Positions 49,370-62,102 of a DNA stretch of 64,000 bases are shown one piece after another. The translations under genes and the position numbers were made by a program. The DNA comes from Juglans regia. Taxonomy: Eukaryota; Streptophyta; Magnoliopsida; Fagales; Juglandaceae. The notes below the pieces were generated by a model. That model saw only the letters and a program-made list of their open reading frames with translations. It ran no database searches and was not told where the DNA came from. Location: positions 2,736,243-2,800,242 of the forward strand of contig NC_049907.1 of the NCBI RefSeq assembly GCF_001411555.2, read 5' to 3'. Numbering within the stretch: the stretch's first letter is position 1; every line of letters begins with the position of its first letter.

Positions 49370-50126
49370 ACTTGAATAATTCTGTTTAATTATTATAATT
49401 ATCCTTAATTAAATTTCTTTGAAGCAATCTGTCTTGCTAGAAATGCTTTTCATTCTGTTCTTTTTTCCTCGCAAATTAAAATAGATACCACAATAACAGA
49501 CAACAATATAATTAAGATCTAGAATATATGAAGATATATAGTTTTTTTTCCCAACCATAGGCGATTGCTTGGTGCTCATGATTCTATATAAAGTTCTTCT
49601 ATTTGCAAATCGATACGTAGAATATATCGAAAAAATCTATTCATCATCTATTTTTTCATCATTATGGGATGATATGGCATTAGATAATATGTTTATAAGT
49701 GAAATATAATAAATAATTTTTAATCATCTAATGTCATATTATGGGATGACGAGAAGATAATGAAAATTAAGATGATGAGTAGAATTACACTTTCTAAAAT
49801 GATAAAAAAAAAAAAAACTTAATTTAAATTTTCACCCTAATTTGTAAATAGAGTTTTTATTTCTTACCCTAAATGATAATCATGAAAAAGATGGGGAAAC
49901 AACTTTATATATACGTGTATATATATACAATGATCAGCTTACAAACCACCTTAATTATTTTTTATCACATAATTAATCATAGCCTTACTGATTTATACAA
50001 AACGAAGTTTAAATTACACGAGGAATCAGTAAGTACTCCAAGTAGCCAAAAGCCTACCAACAACATAATGAAGATGATGATCATGTACATACACGGCCGG
50101 CCTTTTCCCAGTAAAGGAAGTACTGT
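49370..50126. other. Spacer, no gene seen
   Basis: AT-rich. The right part (about 49900-50126) probably includes the reticulon gene's 3' UTR. Confidence 0.45.
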
Positions 50127-51091
50127 CTATTCGGCCTTCTTCTCCGTTTCCACCTCCTTCATTTTGACGACCCTGTTCTTCATGTTCTTAACCACTTTCT
50201 CATCAACCATGTCGTATAATCTTCTGCATTGCATCTTCACCCTCTCCCATATCCTCTTTATCTGCTCCTCGAACTTGATATATAATGCAGGAACCGTCAT
50301 GCCCATTATAATACCTGCAAGATGATCACAGATCAATCCCACTTGTAGAGTGAGAGAGATGGCTAGAGAGAGAGAGAGAGAGAGTGGAGGGGATTCTCTT
50401 AAAGGGATTGTACGTACGTACCTATGTAGAGAAGTGTTAGAAGATCGAACAACTTTCCCACGTAGGAAAGTAACCACAAACCAGAGGCAGTTCCGGCAAA
50501 AGCAAACCAGTCTCTCTCTGCACTCACTCGGAACACCCACCGGATTCCTTCTCCAATCCATGCTCGAACACAATTCGCCGATTCAATAGCGGATTCCTCT
50601 GGTATTTCCAAACCCGACATGTTTGGCGGCTCTCTGAAATTCAAAATGATCATCGAACACTCTCTTATAATAGCTAGCAGCACGCACGCAAAAATCCCAG
50701 TCAAAAGAATTATACAGGAAGGGTTTTGATTGATTGTGGGAGATCAGAGCTGGCTTACTTGCCAAGAAGCCTGAGAATATTGGCCCAGAGGAAAAGTACA
50801 ACAACAACAAACATGGCTGTCCATGAAATAACAGTGATGAAGTTGAATTGATACACTTCCATAAGCACCCATATTGCTGTTGCTACTGAAAGAACCACCA
50901 CACTCAGCTTCTTTCTTCTCCAAAGGAATATATCCTTCAGAGTGTCTGTGCCATATATAGCAGAATTATTACAAGTACAGAGATGAGTAAAAACTTATAA
51001 CTAATTAATTAGAACCTCTACTAGTACTCTTTAAGGAGTTTAAGCAATCACCTGATGTGGGCAAGGAAGAGGACTGTGACGCAGTAGACAT
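50127..51091 (-). CDS. Reticulon-like protein (RTNLB family)
   Basis: Exons 51091-51052, 50945-50759, 50633-50422 and 50314-50127 (phases 1,2,1) give 208 aa. The reticulon-homology domain starts at DIFLWRRKKLSVVVLSVATA. It has two long hydrophobic hairpins (about residues 27-75 and 112-157) separated by a hydrophilic loop with ESANCVRAWIGEGIRWVFRV. A basic C-terminal helix (KNMKNRVVKMKEVETEKKAE) follows. Known role: shapes tubular ER membranes by wedge-like hairpin insertion. The N-terminus is short and Ser-rich (MSTASQSSSLPTS), as in small RTNLBs; the exact member (for example B8-B11 type) is not resolved. Intron 3 has a (GA)n run at about 50365-50384. Neighbours have no evident functional link. 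Confidence 0.93.
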
Positions 51092-51375
51092 GTCTGAAGA
51101 TGGAAATGAAGTAGATCGAGAACGAAGAAGACGGGGGGAAGGAAGCAAGCAAGCGCGTGCGTTACTCTTGATGATCGGGTTTTAAATTTGGGAAATTTTC
51201 TTGAATTTGTCTTTAATTCGGTGGAAGGGTGGCTAAAGTGATCCAGAGTGCTTTAAAGGCTTACACGTGGGAGTAACAAAAAAACGTGGAAACCATGCAG
51301 CTACAGCTTGTGGCAACGCATGTTACGTACGTACAACACTGTCATAGACGGACTGTCATGGACGGTATATAGCTT

Positions 51376-51806
51376 CTTCTTTTTTTCATGATATAAATAG
51401 AAATTGCATTCAATAAGTTCTGAAAACTGAAATTAACAAAATACATTATTATTGAGAGGATCATTCCCACTATGGAATTGTAGCATTGATGAGGAGATTT
51501 GGATCAGAGGAATATTATCAAAGATTTACGTTGTCGCTATCCATTGCTCTAAATTATGAGTGCATCAATTTTTTTATCGAAGAATTTTCTTTACCTTCTA
51601 TTTTTTGAATGAATCTAGATAGTGTCTGATATCGTTGATGATTGGGCTCATGATCCATTCTTGGATTGGGAAAGTATTTGAGATTGCTTGAATAGTGATT
51701 TTTGAATCACCTTCTAAGATTATTTTTCTCAGCTTCAACTTTTCTGTTAATTTCTTTAATGACTATTAAGGCTGCAGATACTTCTCCTACATTTGAGCTT
51801 ACCTTA
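51376..51806 (-). mobile_element. 5'-truncated LINE fragment with 15-bp target duplication
   Basis: Flanked by the exact 15-mer GACGGTATATAGCTT (51361-51375 and 51807-51821). The minus strand encodes an RNase H piece: IILEGDSKITIQAI, then SPIINDIRHYLDSF, with later stops. The T-rich start (51376-51386) is the poly(A) end. A textbook target-primed insertion. Confidence 0.85.
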
Positions 51807-51923
51807 GACGGTATATAGCTTACATAACTAATCCCTATTTATATATAACTTATATATTATTGAAATTTATTATAATAATTATGAAAAAATATCGAGAGTT
51901 AATGCGGTAGATATTTCTAGTGA

Positions 51924-52178
51924 GGAAAATACTACTATGCCCACTCAATTTGACACCTCTATTTGACCACTTATCTTTTTTTATTTTTTTATTATTATTT
52001 TTTTTTACTTAATGATTAAGGAAGTGATTTTAAATGTATTGATGTATTTTTTTTATTTTTTAAATGTATTTAAATATATTAAAAAAATGTGAAAAAAAAA
52101 AAGAAAAAAAAAAAAAAACTAGTTTACGCTGGGCGGTAAGCCCAGCGGTCAAGAAGGGGCGGCAGAGTAGCCGCACCC
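51924..52178. mobile_element. MITE, 255 bp, 9-bp target duplication (family M9, copy 1)
   Basis: Flanked by TTCTAGTGA at 51915-51923 and 52179-52187. Starts GGAAAATACTACTATGCCC and ends AGAGTAGCCGCACCC; the ends are imperfect inverted repeats. It contains an AT-rich centre and a CTGGGCGGTAAGCCCAG palindrome. 'M9' is only my label. Confidence 0.85.
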
Positions 52179-52229
52179 TTCTAGTGATAATCACGTGTTT
52201 GTTGCGTTAATAAATTAATTAATTGATAT

Positions 52230-53110
52230 ATTTTTTAAATTTTTAAAAAGCTTAGGATGCCTTTATAACAACTTCAAGTTAGACCAGTCTAGCTGATTAT
52301 ATTGTTGAGATGAAATGATATAAGATAAATTTTTTATTACATTTTATGCAAAGGTTTAAAAAAATCATGATAATTAGATAAGATAAGATGATTTATCTAA
52401 CCAAACGAGACTTTAAAATTAATATCTCATATTTTTCAAAATAACGATTAGATTCGATTGATTGGGTTTGATATAATACTTTATATACTGAGATTGAGAT
52501 CGACCAGATTTAAATCCAAATATTATTATTATTATTATTTGTGTTTTCGACAATTACTATAATCAGTGAGAACTTTTTATTTATTTACTTGGAGTCTTGG
52601 AGTTGATAGAGTAGAAAATAGTTTATCTTTAATTAATGCATCAATAATATAAAAAACAAAAAACAAAGAAAGGTGGGCCATGAACTTGGTAGGCCAGCCC
52701 AAGAGTTTGTAACACTACGGAGTACGGACCTTAACTTTAAGTATAGTAGGCCTGGTTTAGATATATTCAAACATTAATCGGCCCTTCACACTTTTCTCTT
52801 TTCTTACCTAAAAAAACATTAATCGGACCTTCACAAGCAACACCTTCATAAAACACTTCATATAATTTTTCAAACGCAAACATATTTTAAATTAAGCCCA
52901 ACCAGTAGAAATGAAAATTCTCCCAACTATTTTATATTATGTAATCATTATAATTTTTTAAAAATTTTACATAAAATATAATAAATAATTCTAAAATTTT
53001 AAATTCTAAAATAATAATAATATTAAAAAAATAATATTCTAATAATATTTTATTCAATTTTCAACTTTCATCTCAATTTATCTCATCTAAACTTACTATA
53101 CAAACCAGAA
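52230..53110. repeat. AT-rich MITE relics
   Basis: About 52265-52430 and 52895-53100 carry TGAGATGA..ATTTTTTATTACATTTTATG and, on the minus strand, GTTTAGATGAGATAAATTGAG..AATAAAATATTATTAGAATATT. They are related to 56250-56405. No gene lies between 52190 and 53850. Confidence 0.55.
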
Positions 53111-53245
53111 ACGTTTTAGATGTCATTTGGATTCGAAAATGAATTGAGATGAGTTGTGAATAGTAGTAAGATGAGTTGTGAATAGTAATAAGATTTGTGA
53201 GTTAAAGTTACTGAATAGTAGTGAGATGAGTTGAGATGAATTGAT
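53106..53245. repeat. MITE-like repeat, copy 1
   Basis: Repeats of GATGAGTTGTGAATAGTA, from TTTGGATTCGAAAATGA to GACTGTGAATACAAACG. A second copy is at 56035-56190. Confidence 0.65.
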
Positions 53246-53860
53246 ATGGACTGTGAATACAAACGAAAACATATTCCTTATTTTATTATTATTTTTTATC
53301 TATTTTTTGTTATTTTTCATTATTATTTAATATTCTATTATTATTTTTTTACTATTATTTACAAACATTCTCAAACATTTTTACTATCCAAACCTAATTG
53401 GCATTTCACGAGTGTCCGTGTAAATAGATCCCCCCGTGTTCCAAGCAATTATGTCATCTTTATAACTTGGAACGGCATGATTTACTTTTATTTTATATAT
53501 ATATATATATATAGGCTCATTAATGAGTTTTTAATACAGTATTAACACATTATTTTTATGGAATTTATTATAAGTATAAACAATTAAAACATCAACTTTT
53601 TTTATTAAAAAAGCGGTACGGCTTTGAAAATATCTCACAAAAATAAATTTATAAATCGACATAGTTTCATATGATATGTTAGATCTATTTAATAATAAAA
53701 ATAATTTTACAATATAACGTATCATATCAATTCACATTAGTTTGTAAACTTATTTTTATGAGATCTCTATGTGACTAAAATATTTCTCTTTTTTATTATT
53801 GTGTGTTGAGAAATAATCTCACATTATCTATGGATAAGGTCTTGGGCATATTTAAAAGTA

Positions 53861-54112
53861 GGAAAACACTACTATGCCCACTCTATTTGACACCTCCATT
53901 TGACCACATGTCTTTTATTTATTTATTTATTTATTTTTACTTAGTGATTAAGGAAGTGATTTTAAATGTATTGGTATATTTATTTTATTTTTTAAATGTA
54001 TTAAAATATGTTTAAAAAATGTGAAAAGAAAAAAGAAATTTTTTTTTTTTTTTTTTTTTACGCTGGGTGGTAAGCCCAGCTGTCAAGATGGGGCGGCATA
54101 GTAGCCGCACCC
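53861..54112. mobile_element. MITE, 252 bp, 9-bp target duplication (family M9, copy 2)
   Basis: Flanked by TTAAAAGTA at 53852-53860 and 54113-54121. Same termini and internal palindrome (CTGGGTGGTAAGCCCAG) as 51924-52178; the different target duplication shows an independent insertion. Confidence 0.85.
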
Positions 54113-54121
54113 TTAAAAGTA

Positions 54122-56030
54122 ATGAGCAATCATCTCTTGTTGAAACGATTATATGAGATGAGTTAGACTCATGAATTTTTTCATTGTGTAAACCACTTAA
54201 GCGGTATGGCTAAGGCAGACCTACATTGATGGATTCTCCCCCCCGCAAAAAAAATATTTTCAAAAATATTATTTAGTACTTAGTTATCTAGATTTCTTTT
54301 AGTTTTTTACTTTATCTCTTTTTATAAACTATTTGGTAAATAAATAGGAAAAAATCTCATTTTTCCTATTTATTTATACTTTTCCTTTCGAGTATTCCGC
54401 TAGCTAGCTTGTTTGGATTAGTTTTGTTAGTAAATACATATATACTACCATCGAATTAAGAATTAGAAGTAAATAGAACAAATCTCATAGAACTATTTTT
54501 ATCTATATTATAGAGATTTTACAATATTCAATCTTAGATTTAATAAAAAAAATTTATCTTTATTTACTTAATTTTTATCATTTGCTTCAAAAAGTCTTAT
54601 ATAACTATTTCTATCTTAATTTTTATTGTTCACTTGAATCCAATGAAACTCAAGTGAGAAGTTTAGATGAGTAGTTTTAATAATTTAGTTTGTCTCTAAA
54701 TAATTAAACACCTTATATGGTTAATATTAAATATCGATAACATATTTTATTACCTTAAATGTCAGTTACTATTCACCCCTACATACTTTGTTAATCTCCC
54801 CCATCCTAATTATGGCCCTTGGAATGGCATTACGAGCGTATAAAAGAAAAGTGCCAATAGATTGTTGTTTTTTATTTTTATAAAAAATAGAATAGTTTAA
54901 GTGATGTTATTGAGTAATGTTATGTATAAATCTTAAATAAATAAATTTCAAATAGATAAATCTCATACGAGATTTTTATTAAAAAAATGAATTTCAATAT
55001 TAAAGAATAGGTTTTTTTTTATAATTTTTTAAAGTGTGATCTACTTTTTTATAAAAAAAAATATTTTAGATACAAAGAAATTATATAAAAATAAATTCAT
55101 AAATTAATACGATTTAATATGAGACGTTAAATTATAAAAATAAATCTATCTATGTCAAAACTAAAAAATCTAACGGTTCTCTGGGCAAAATCTTTAGACC
55201 TTGGACAAATCATTTGTCGGTGTTGTTTTATCGGGATTCATCCGTCCTTTGAATGAGTTGGCAGCGACAACCATGAAAAGGCATGCACCAGATGTGGCCT
55301 GCAGTACTTAATTACACAACCCAATATCCCCATGAATCTGCATCGGTTCGTAAGCAAATAAAAGTGCAAGCTTTTTCGCTATCCATCGCATTATGTTCAA
55401 GACCACGGGTCTTCTTTTTTCGAAGTCATTGAACACCGCGTCATGCGCTGTGTCAAATTGTCAATCCTCCTGGCATGCACATATGAGTGGGCAGTTCACG
55501 TGGCTCCACTTCATTTCCAGACCCCACCCCCCCTTTGTCTCTCTGTTTCTCGCTGGAGTTTATGCTTATTATTCTAGTCTTAAGGATGATGAAAATTACC
55601 AAACTAATCCCTTGTGTCCCATTATTATAACGAGTTTTAACTGAATATTGATTAATTATTTTGAAATGTATGTTTAAATTTGTATCATTTCCGACCATTT
55701 AGGCAAATATTTTTAAAATATCGTGGTACTATTAGACGAGATTATTAAAAAACAAAAACAGAGAATATTCATCTCAGGATGTTTCTTCTGCCAAACTGAG
55801 TACGTGGTTGACTTCATTATAATTATTATGTTTTTTTGTGTTTGATGACTTGATGGTAGTCTTATAATATTCTCAATCACATGTACGTCGATTCTAGCTA
55901 GGTTTTGGGACATTTTTTTTTATGTATTAACCAAGCTTATGAGGTTCTTTCTGTTCTTGTTGATTACTGATGGAGCCGAAAGCATTGATAGAAATGTCGA
56001 TGAGAGAGGGGGACGGTATTATCTTTAGTT
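54122..56030. other. Gene-poor AT-rich spacer
   Basis: No coding sequence recognised. A short stretch at 55249-55282 matches the RNL-D upstream region. The open frame at 55393-55644 has no recognisable domain. Confidence 0.4.
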
Positions 56031-56034
56031 GTGT

Positions 56035-56405
56035 CTTTTCGATTCGAAGATGAGTTAAGATGGATTGTAAATAATAATGAGATAAATTGTAAATAGTAGT
56101 AAGATTTATGAGTTAAAGTTGTTAAATAGTAATGAATAGTAGTGAAATAAGTTGAGATGAATTGAGATAATCCGTGAATATAAACGAGGTCTGCTCCCTT
56201 GCAAAGCGCAACTTCTTCGTAAAATAAACAAAGGGAATAGAATAATCGGTAGTTTGGATAGAGAGATGAGATGAGATTATTTTAGATGAATTAAATAAAA
56301 TATTATTAAATTATTATTTTAAGATTTAAAAAAATTAAATTATTTATTATATTTTATAAAATTTAAAACAATTATAACGATAAAATGAGATAAATTGAGA
56401 GTATT
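56035..56405. repeat. Two MITE-like relics
   Basis: 56035-56190 is the second copy of the GAGATGA/GTAAATAGTAGTAAG repeat (see 53106). 56250-56405 begins GTTTGGATAGAGAGATGAGATGAGA and is related to 52895-53100 in reverse orientation. Confidence 0.55.
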
Positions 56406-56918
56406 TCTATTTTTTAATTATGTTTTCTTCCATTTGATTTGCAAAAGCTCTCAGCTTTATAACAGAATTGGTAACACTGGCTTTCTATAACTATATTTTT
56501 GTCGTCAGCATGACACATTTTAGGAGCTCCAATTTCTCTCGTAGTCATAAAATAAGAAGAAGGGGAAAAAAAAAAAATCCCAACTTTATAATATAAAACG
56601 AAGATGAGTGAAAGAAAACTTAAAAAGTAATGGGAGCAGTAATCAGGGGCGAAGTTAAAGGGCAAGTGTGACTCGTGCATTTACACCACTCATGAATGCC
56701 GAATGGAGTTCGAGAGGAATCTATACAGCTTTTGTTTGAAGCAAAATTACTATCACGCGGAAACGCGTGAAATGCGCCGAATCCCGGCACGGTGGAAACC
56801 TCAAAGCAGGTAATTTTTTGGTTAATAACAAAAAAGAACAACTAATCAAAAAGAAAGTTGCAATAGTAGTAGGAAAATTCCACACATATCCGGTGAAGCT
56901 TTTTTCCGGCGCTGTTCT

Positions 56919-57110
56919 TATTTAAGGTTGTCACTGAAAGCTTCTCTCCCACTGTGGCCCAAAAGAATACCCCCCCTACAATCTGGTAAGTTCCCATTTG
57001 TTTGTTGATTAATAAGTTTTGCGGTGAAGTTTCAGTTCGTCGTAGCAATAACCTAGATTTGGCAATGTGTGACTAATGGTGGCTTTGTTCAGTGTGCATT
57101 TGCAGATTCA
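56919..57110 (+). promoter_or_regulatory. SKS gene core promoter and 5' UTR intron
   Basis: A TATTTAAG TATA-like box (56919-56926) precedes a leader with a consensus donor ATCTG|GTAAGT (intron from 56986) and acceptor TTTGCAG (57105). A 120-bp intron in the 5' UTR is inferred, ending five bases before the ATG. Confidence 0.5.
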
Positions 57111-60100
57111 ATGGAAAAAGCAGTCTTGCTCCATGTGATTTGTGGGGTTTTGGCTGTTTTGGTTGTTGCTCATGTCAAAGCAGACGATCCGTATAGGTAC
57201 TATACCTGGACTGTTACTTATGGGACTCTTTCTCCTCTGGGTATCCCTCAACAGGTTGGTGATTCTAACCGTTGTTATGCTCTTAGATCCAGCATTGGAT
57301 CACTGGCTAAGAAATGAGAAGTTGGGCATCTAAAAGATTTGGTCTTTGATTTTTTAAGGTAATCCTTATCAATGGTCAGTTTCCTGGTCCTAGACTTGAT
57401 GTGGTGACTAATGACAACATCATCCTCAACCTCATTAACAAGATAGACCAGCCATTTCTACTAACATGGTGAGCTTCTTCTGTTCTATCACCTGTTTTCT
57501 GTTAATTTGGAAGAGTGGTGAGAGTGATAGTGTTTCTTCTTTGAGTACGTTTCTATTTTGACAATTCTTAAGATATATTTTGTACTTTTTCTGTTTTATG
57601 GATAATTTGATTGTGACAATTGAGAGAGGTAATCATTGGTCTTAGTTTGAAGCATCTGGCTTCCTTCAAAATTCACAATGCTTGTTCAGTATACCATACA
57701 AAAGTCTAGTGACCTTTGTTATTTCCGATGCTAAAATTTTATTGGATTCAAGTTAATTGAAAATCCACTAGGTGCAGTTATAAAGAGGAAGATGTTGTCA
57801 TACTCTCTTAATGGGTGCTGTTCCCTGAAGATAGAACTCAAATGGAAAAAGAATCTGATCATTTCAAAATCTTGACTCCTTTTCTTTTCCTACTTGTTCT
57901 ATGCCTTCTTACTGCACAGCTGTGTAAGATTGAGTCGAGAAATACACTACTTCACATGTTTAATGCTGTGGGTTTATATGAAGGACTTGTACTAGCATGA
58001 TCTCAAATTGGCATTTGCAATTTTTGCCTTCACATCTGATTATTTCATTTCGGCATCGTAATCAATAACATGTTTTACTGATAAGTTATTTTGTGACAAC
58101 TAGGAATGGTATTAAACAAAGGAAGAATTCATGGCAAGATGGAGTATTGGGTACCAACTGCCCTGTCCCTCCAAACTCGAACTACACTTACAAGTTTCAA
58201 ACCAAGGACCAGATTGGGTCCTACACATATTTCCCCTCAACTCTACTGCACAAAGCTGCTGGAGGGTTTGGAGGACTCAATGTATATGAGAGACCTCGTA
58301 TACCAATCCCTTTTCCGAATCCTGATGGAGATTTCACTTTACTTATTGGTGATTGGTACAAAACCAACCATAAGGTCAGCAAGATATAATGTTCTGTCTT
58401 TGTTCACACTTCACAAATGCATATTTTACTAATCACTGCTATCCTTATAGAAATAGGTTTGAGATGAAGTTTGTTTAAATTTCCCAGTTCCCATTTTTCC
58501 ATTTTCCTCTTATATCTAAACGACCAAAGGAGGTAAGATGAGAATTTTCTGAGTCTAGCTGGATGTTTAGATCGTTAAATGACTGGGAATCATTTTATTG
58601 AGAAGGCTGGCTGCCTTATCTTTCTAGTAAAGATTGCTTTCATGCTACATGCTATCTCAACGAAATTGATTGTGTTAACGTTTACATTTTGTAATGTTCC
58701 TAGTGATACCTGTCTTGTCTTGTCTAGACCTTCCCTCATAAGTTATCATGATGTTTGCAGATATTGCAGCAATCATTGGACTCGGGGAGATCTCTTTCCT
58801 TTCCTGATGGCATCCTTATAAATGGCCAGGGTCAGAATACCTTCAGTGGTGACCAAGGTCATTCTCAATACTTGAGTAAATATGTTCTTGATTCACTGAA
58901 GAATAACTTGGCACTTGGCCGGTTTTGAGTTCTCTAACTAAATCCTATTTATGTTCTTATGGTGAATGGTTTACCAACATCTATCTGCTCGTTAATCTTT
59001 CAGGAAAAACCTACATGTTCAGGATCTCAAATGTGGGCTTGTCAACCTCATTGAACTTCAGGATTCAAGGCCACAAATTGAAGTTAGTTGAGGTTGAAGG
59101 ATCTCATACTCTTCAAAACATTTATGACTCTCTTGATGTGCATGTTGGCCAATCTGTGGCTGTCTTAGTAACCTTGAACCAGCCAGCAAAGGACTACTAC
59201 ATTGTTGCATCCACGCGATTCACTAAACATGTTCTTACAGCAACTGCAGTTTTACACTACACAAACTCTCACACCCCCATCTCTGGACCCTTGCCCATTG
59301 GTCCTACTGACCAAATACAGTGGTCTATCGAGCAAGCCAGAACCTACAGGTATACAATAACAAGCTTTGACCCAAATAGTAGGTAATTTTATAGTCCAAT
59401 GCTTTGATCTTGATCCTTGCAAACTTTGTTCTTCTTAAAGGTGGAATTTGACAGCAAGTGCAGCAAGGCCTAATCCTCAGGGCTCATTCCATTATGGGAA
59501 GATAACGCCATCAAAGACGATTGTGTTGGTCAATTCTGCACCTTTAATAAATGGAAAGCAGCGTTATGCTGTTAACCGAGTCTCCTACATCAATCCTGAC
59601 ACCCCTCTGAAACTTGCCGATCATTTTAACATCCCTAAAGTCTTCAGTGTAGATACCATCCAAGTGATTCCCTCTAGTGGTCCTACATTCATAGCTACCT
59701 CTGTTATGCCAGTATCCCTCCATGATTTTATTGAAGTTGTTCTCCAAAACAATGAAAGCACCATTCAATCTTGGCATCTTGATGGCTATGATTTCTGGGT
59801 TGTTGGGTAAGGCAAATTGTTTTGTCTGTCTTAATTTTCTTGAGTTAAGTATATTCTAATAATTTTTATTTCAACGCTGTAGTTATGGTTCTGGACAGTG
59901 GACACCAGCTAATAGAAGTACCTATAATCTAGTTGATGCTCTGACTAGACATACTGCTCAGGTAATTATACAATATGGATGAATTGTCACTTGATATTTT
60001 TCTAGATCATCTTGGGAATGCCTTGCTTATTATTTGCTGCTGTAAGAATCCTTTTATTTGTGGCTTATAGAAACTCATTGAAAAAGTGTAAAGGTGCGTT

Positions 60101-61108
60101 CAGGTGCATAATAAAGTAACCTATCTAAAAAAGAAAAAGACACGAGAAAATCATAAAAAGTTAGCTCATTAAAGTCTAGAGGTTGTCCAAACTCCGAAGG
60201 AATAAAGCATTATAAAATAAAGTTCTGAGCTCTTCCAACACCTGTTCACAATTCTCAAAATTCATGTCATTCACTTCCCTCCAAATACACTATACGAGGC
60301 AGGTATGAACCATCTTTCACATTGATGTAATTTGTGAGCTTCCTCCCAACCTCTCCAGGAATTCAAAAGATTCACCGGTACTTTTCTTAACATGACTCAA
60401 GCTAAACCAACTTGTCAGAACAAATCATTCCACAAAGCACTAGCCACCTTGCAATGAAGTAAAAGGTTGCCAACGAACCAGGCTAGTTTTGCACATACAG
60501 CTCTAATCAATCACCACAATGTCTTTGCCTGAAATTATCCAAGGTGAAAATCTTTCATAGAGAGACTTTCATGGCAAAAAATGCATCTCTCGGATGTGTA
60601 TGAGTGTGTTGAATACTCTCAAGGGAAAGGATAACAGGGCGTTGTAGAAAGATCAAGATGTGACCAAGCCTTTCTCATTTGAATTTGTCGTGAATTCACC
60701 ATTTGCGTTTTATTCTCTACTAAGTCTGACCACATCGATCAGTCAGCTTAATGGTAGAGTATGCACAATTTAATCGATCAGAAGATTGTCTTCCTTACTT
60801 TACCTATGCAACTTACATCTTAACCATAAAGAGATAATTCATGGGACTATATAGATCTATAATTTTTTGTACATTCTTTTATTTAATTTTAAATTTTGTT
60901 GCAGGTGTATCCAAATTCTTGGACCACCATATTGGTTTCCTTGGACAACCAAGGCATGTGGAACATGAGGTCTGCAATATGGGAAAGGCAGTATCTTGGG
61001 CAACAGTTCTATATCAGGGTTTGGAATGCGGTCCACAACCTTGCTAATGAATATGACATTCCTTCTAATGTTTTATTTTGTGGCAAAGCTGTAGGACTGC
61101 ACCCATAG
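57111..61108 (+). CDS. SKU5-similar (SKS) / L-ascorbate oxidase homolog
   Basis: Exons 57111-57254, 57359-57468, 58104-58374, 58761-58857, 59004-59349, 59441-59806, 59883-59961 and 60905-61108 give 538 aa, all frames joined. Signal peptide about 1-24 (VVAHVKA). Three cupredoxin domains follow: domain 1 with INGQFPGPRLDVVTNDN and SWQDGVLGTNCPVPP, domain 3 with HLDGYDFWVVGYGSGQW. The copper-binding HWHG of true oxidases is replaced by LTWNGIKQR, and the C-terminal HCHxxxH box by MRSAIWERQYLGQ, as is usual for SKS proteins. It is probably a non-oxidase extracellular protein of the cell wall or pollen/root tip. No C-terminal GPI-anchor signal is visible (ends CGKAVGLHP), unlike SKU5 itself. The last intron (943 bp) contains a LINE relic. 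Confidence 0.93.
60090..60740 (-). pseudogene. LINE relic in last intron of the SKS gene
   Basis: The minus strand carries CKVASALWNDLF and QVGLA followed by decayed NSWRGWEEAHK-type sequence. This is a pattern common in plant L1 zinc-tail regions. Many stops and shifts. Antisense to the host gene and apparently tolerated within the intron. Confidence 0.65.
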
Positions 61109-61651
61109 TATCACTGACTATTTATTTGAAGTCCTATTCATTTTCTTTTTCCTTCCTGCTTATTTTTTTCCCCAGTCATGAGGGTTTGACTGCCTGTAAA
61201 ATATAATTAGGGGAGAGCAAAGAGGGTGTAGTTATACGTTCGGGAGCTTCATTATATGAATCTCTCAGAGTCTTCTTAGTTGAATTTTCCTTTAATTTGC
61301 TTGAATGATTGTGTCGATTGTTCATCTTTTGATCCATTTTTTAGTGGGAGTTTGTAGTTCTATATATATATATTTATGATCCTGAAAATAAAAATGTCAA
61401 TTAACTTAGCTGTTTCACTCAAATAACTTGGCTATGATCCATTTCTCGTCGCCGGGATCTGCAAGTGCTGAAAAACAAAGAGCTTTCAGGGTCTATCGAT
61501 GGGCTTGCTGGAGATGCAAGTGTACAAGCATTTTTTTTTTTCAAATAGTAAAGAGCTACGGAGAGCTTTAATTCGGTGGGTGGCTTTGGCTCATAGCTAG
61601 TACTTATGACTTTCTACATGAATTAGTGATGGTGCACTTTGACAAAATCCT

Positions 61652-61693
<42 letters not shown>

Positions 61694-62100
61694 TGATATG
61701 CATGTTCTATCTTTTGTTTCTTTTTCTTTTAAGATCATCAAGCTGCAAAGGTACAAGAGGAAAAGAGATTTACCTCTCAGAGGCAATGTCTAGCTTTGCA
61801 ATTTGATTATCTTTAACCCTAGCCTGCTTTGGGTGGCTCAAAGTTGGCGATTCGCTTAAAGAAAATTGTTTATTTGCTATATGCTATTTTCTGTCAAAGC
61901 GAGTTTATTCTCATCATAAATAATTCATTATAAACACTCATTTTTCTTGTAGCGGCTAAACTGTAATATTTGGCTAGATTAATTATTCTTGAGGAGAAAA
62001 GGCATGCATATTGCGAGAAGCTAGCTGTTAATTATGAATCCAATTAATTTGCAAAGTGGTCATGGCCCAGGTTGAGAAAAGAATTATCAGAATGCTATAT
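61109..62100. other. SKS 3' UTR and spacer
   Basis: No gene. An AT microsatellite lies at about 61655-61692. Confidence 0.5.
61655..61692. repeat. (AT)n microsatellite
   Basis: About 19 AT units. Confidence 0.9.
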
Positions 62101-62102
62101 AT

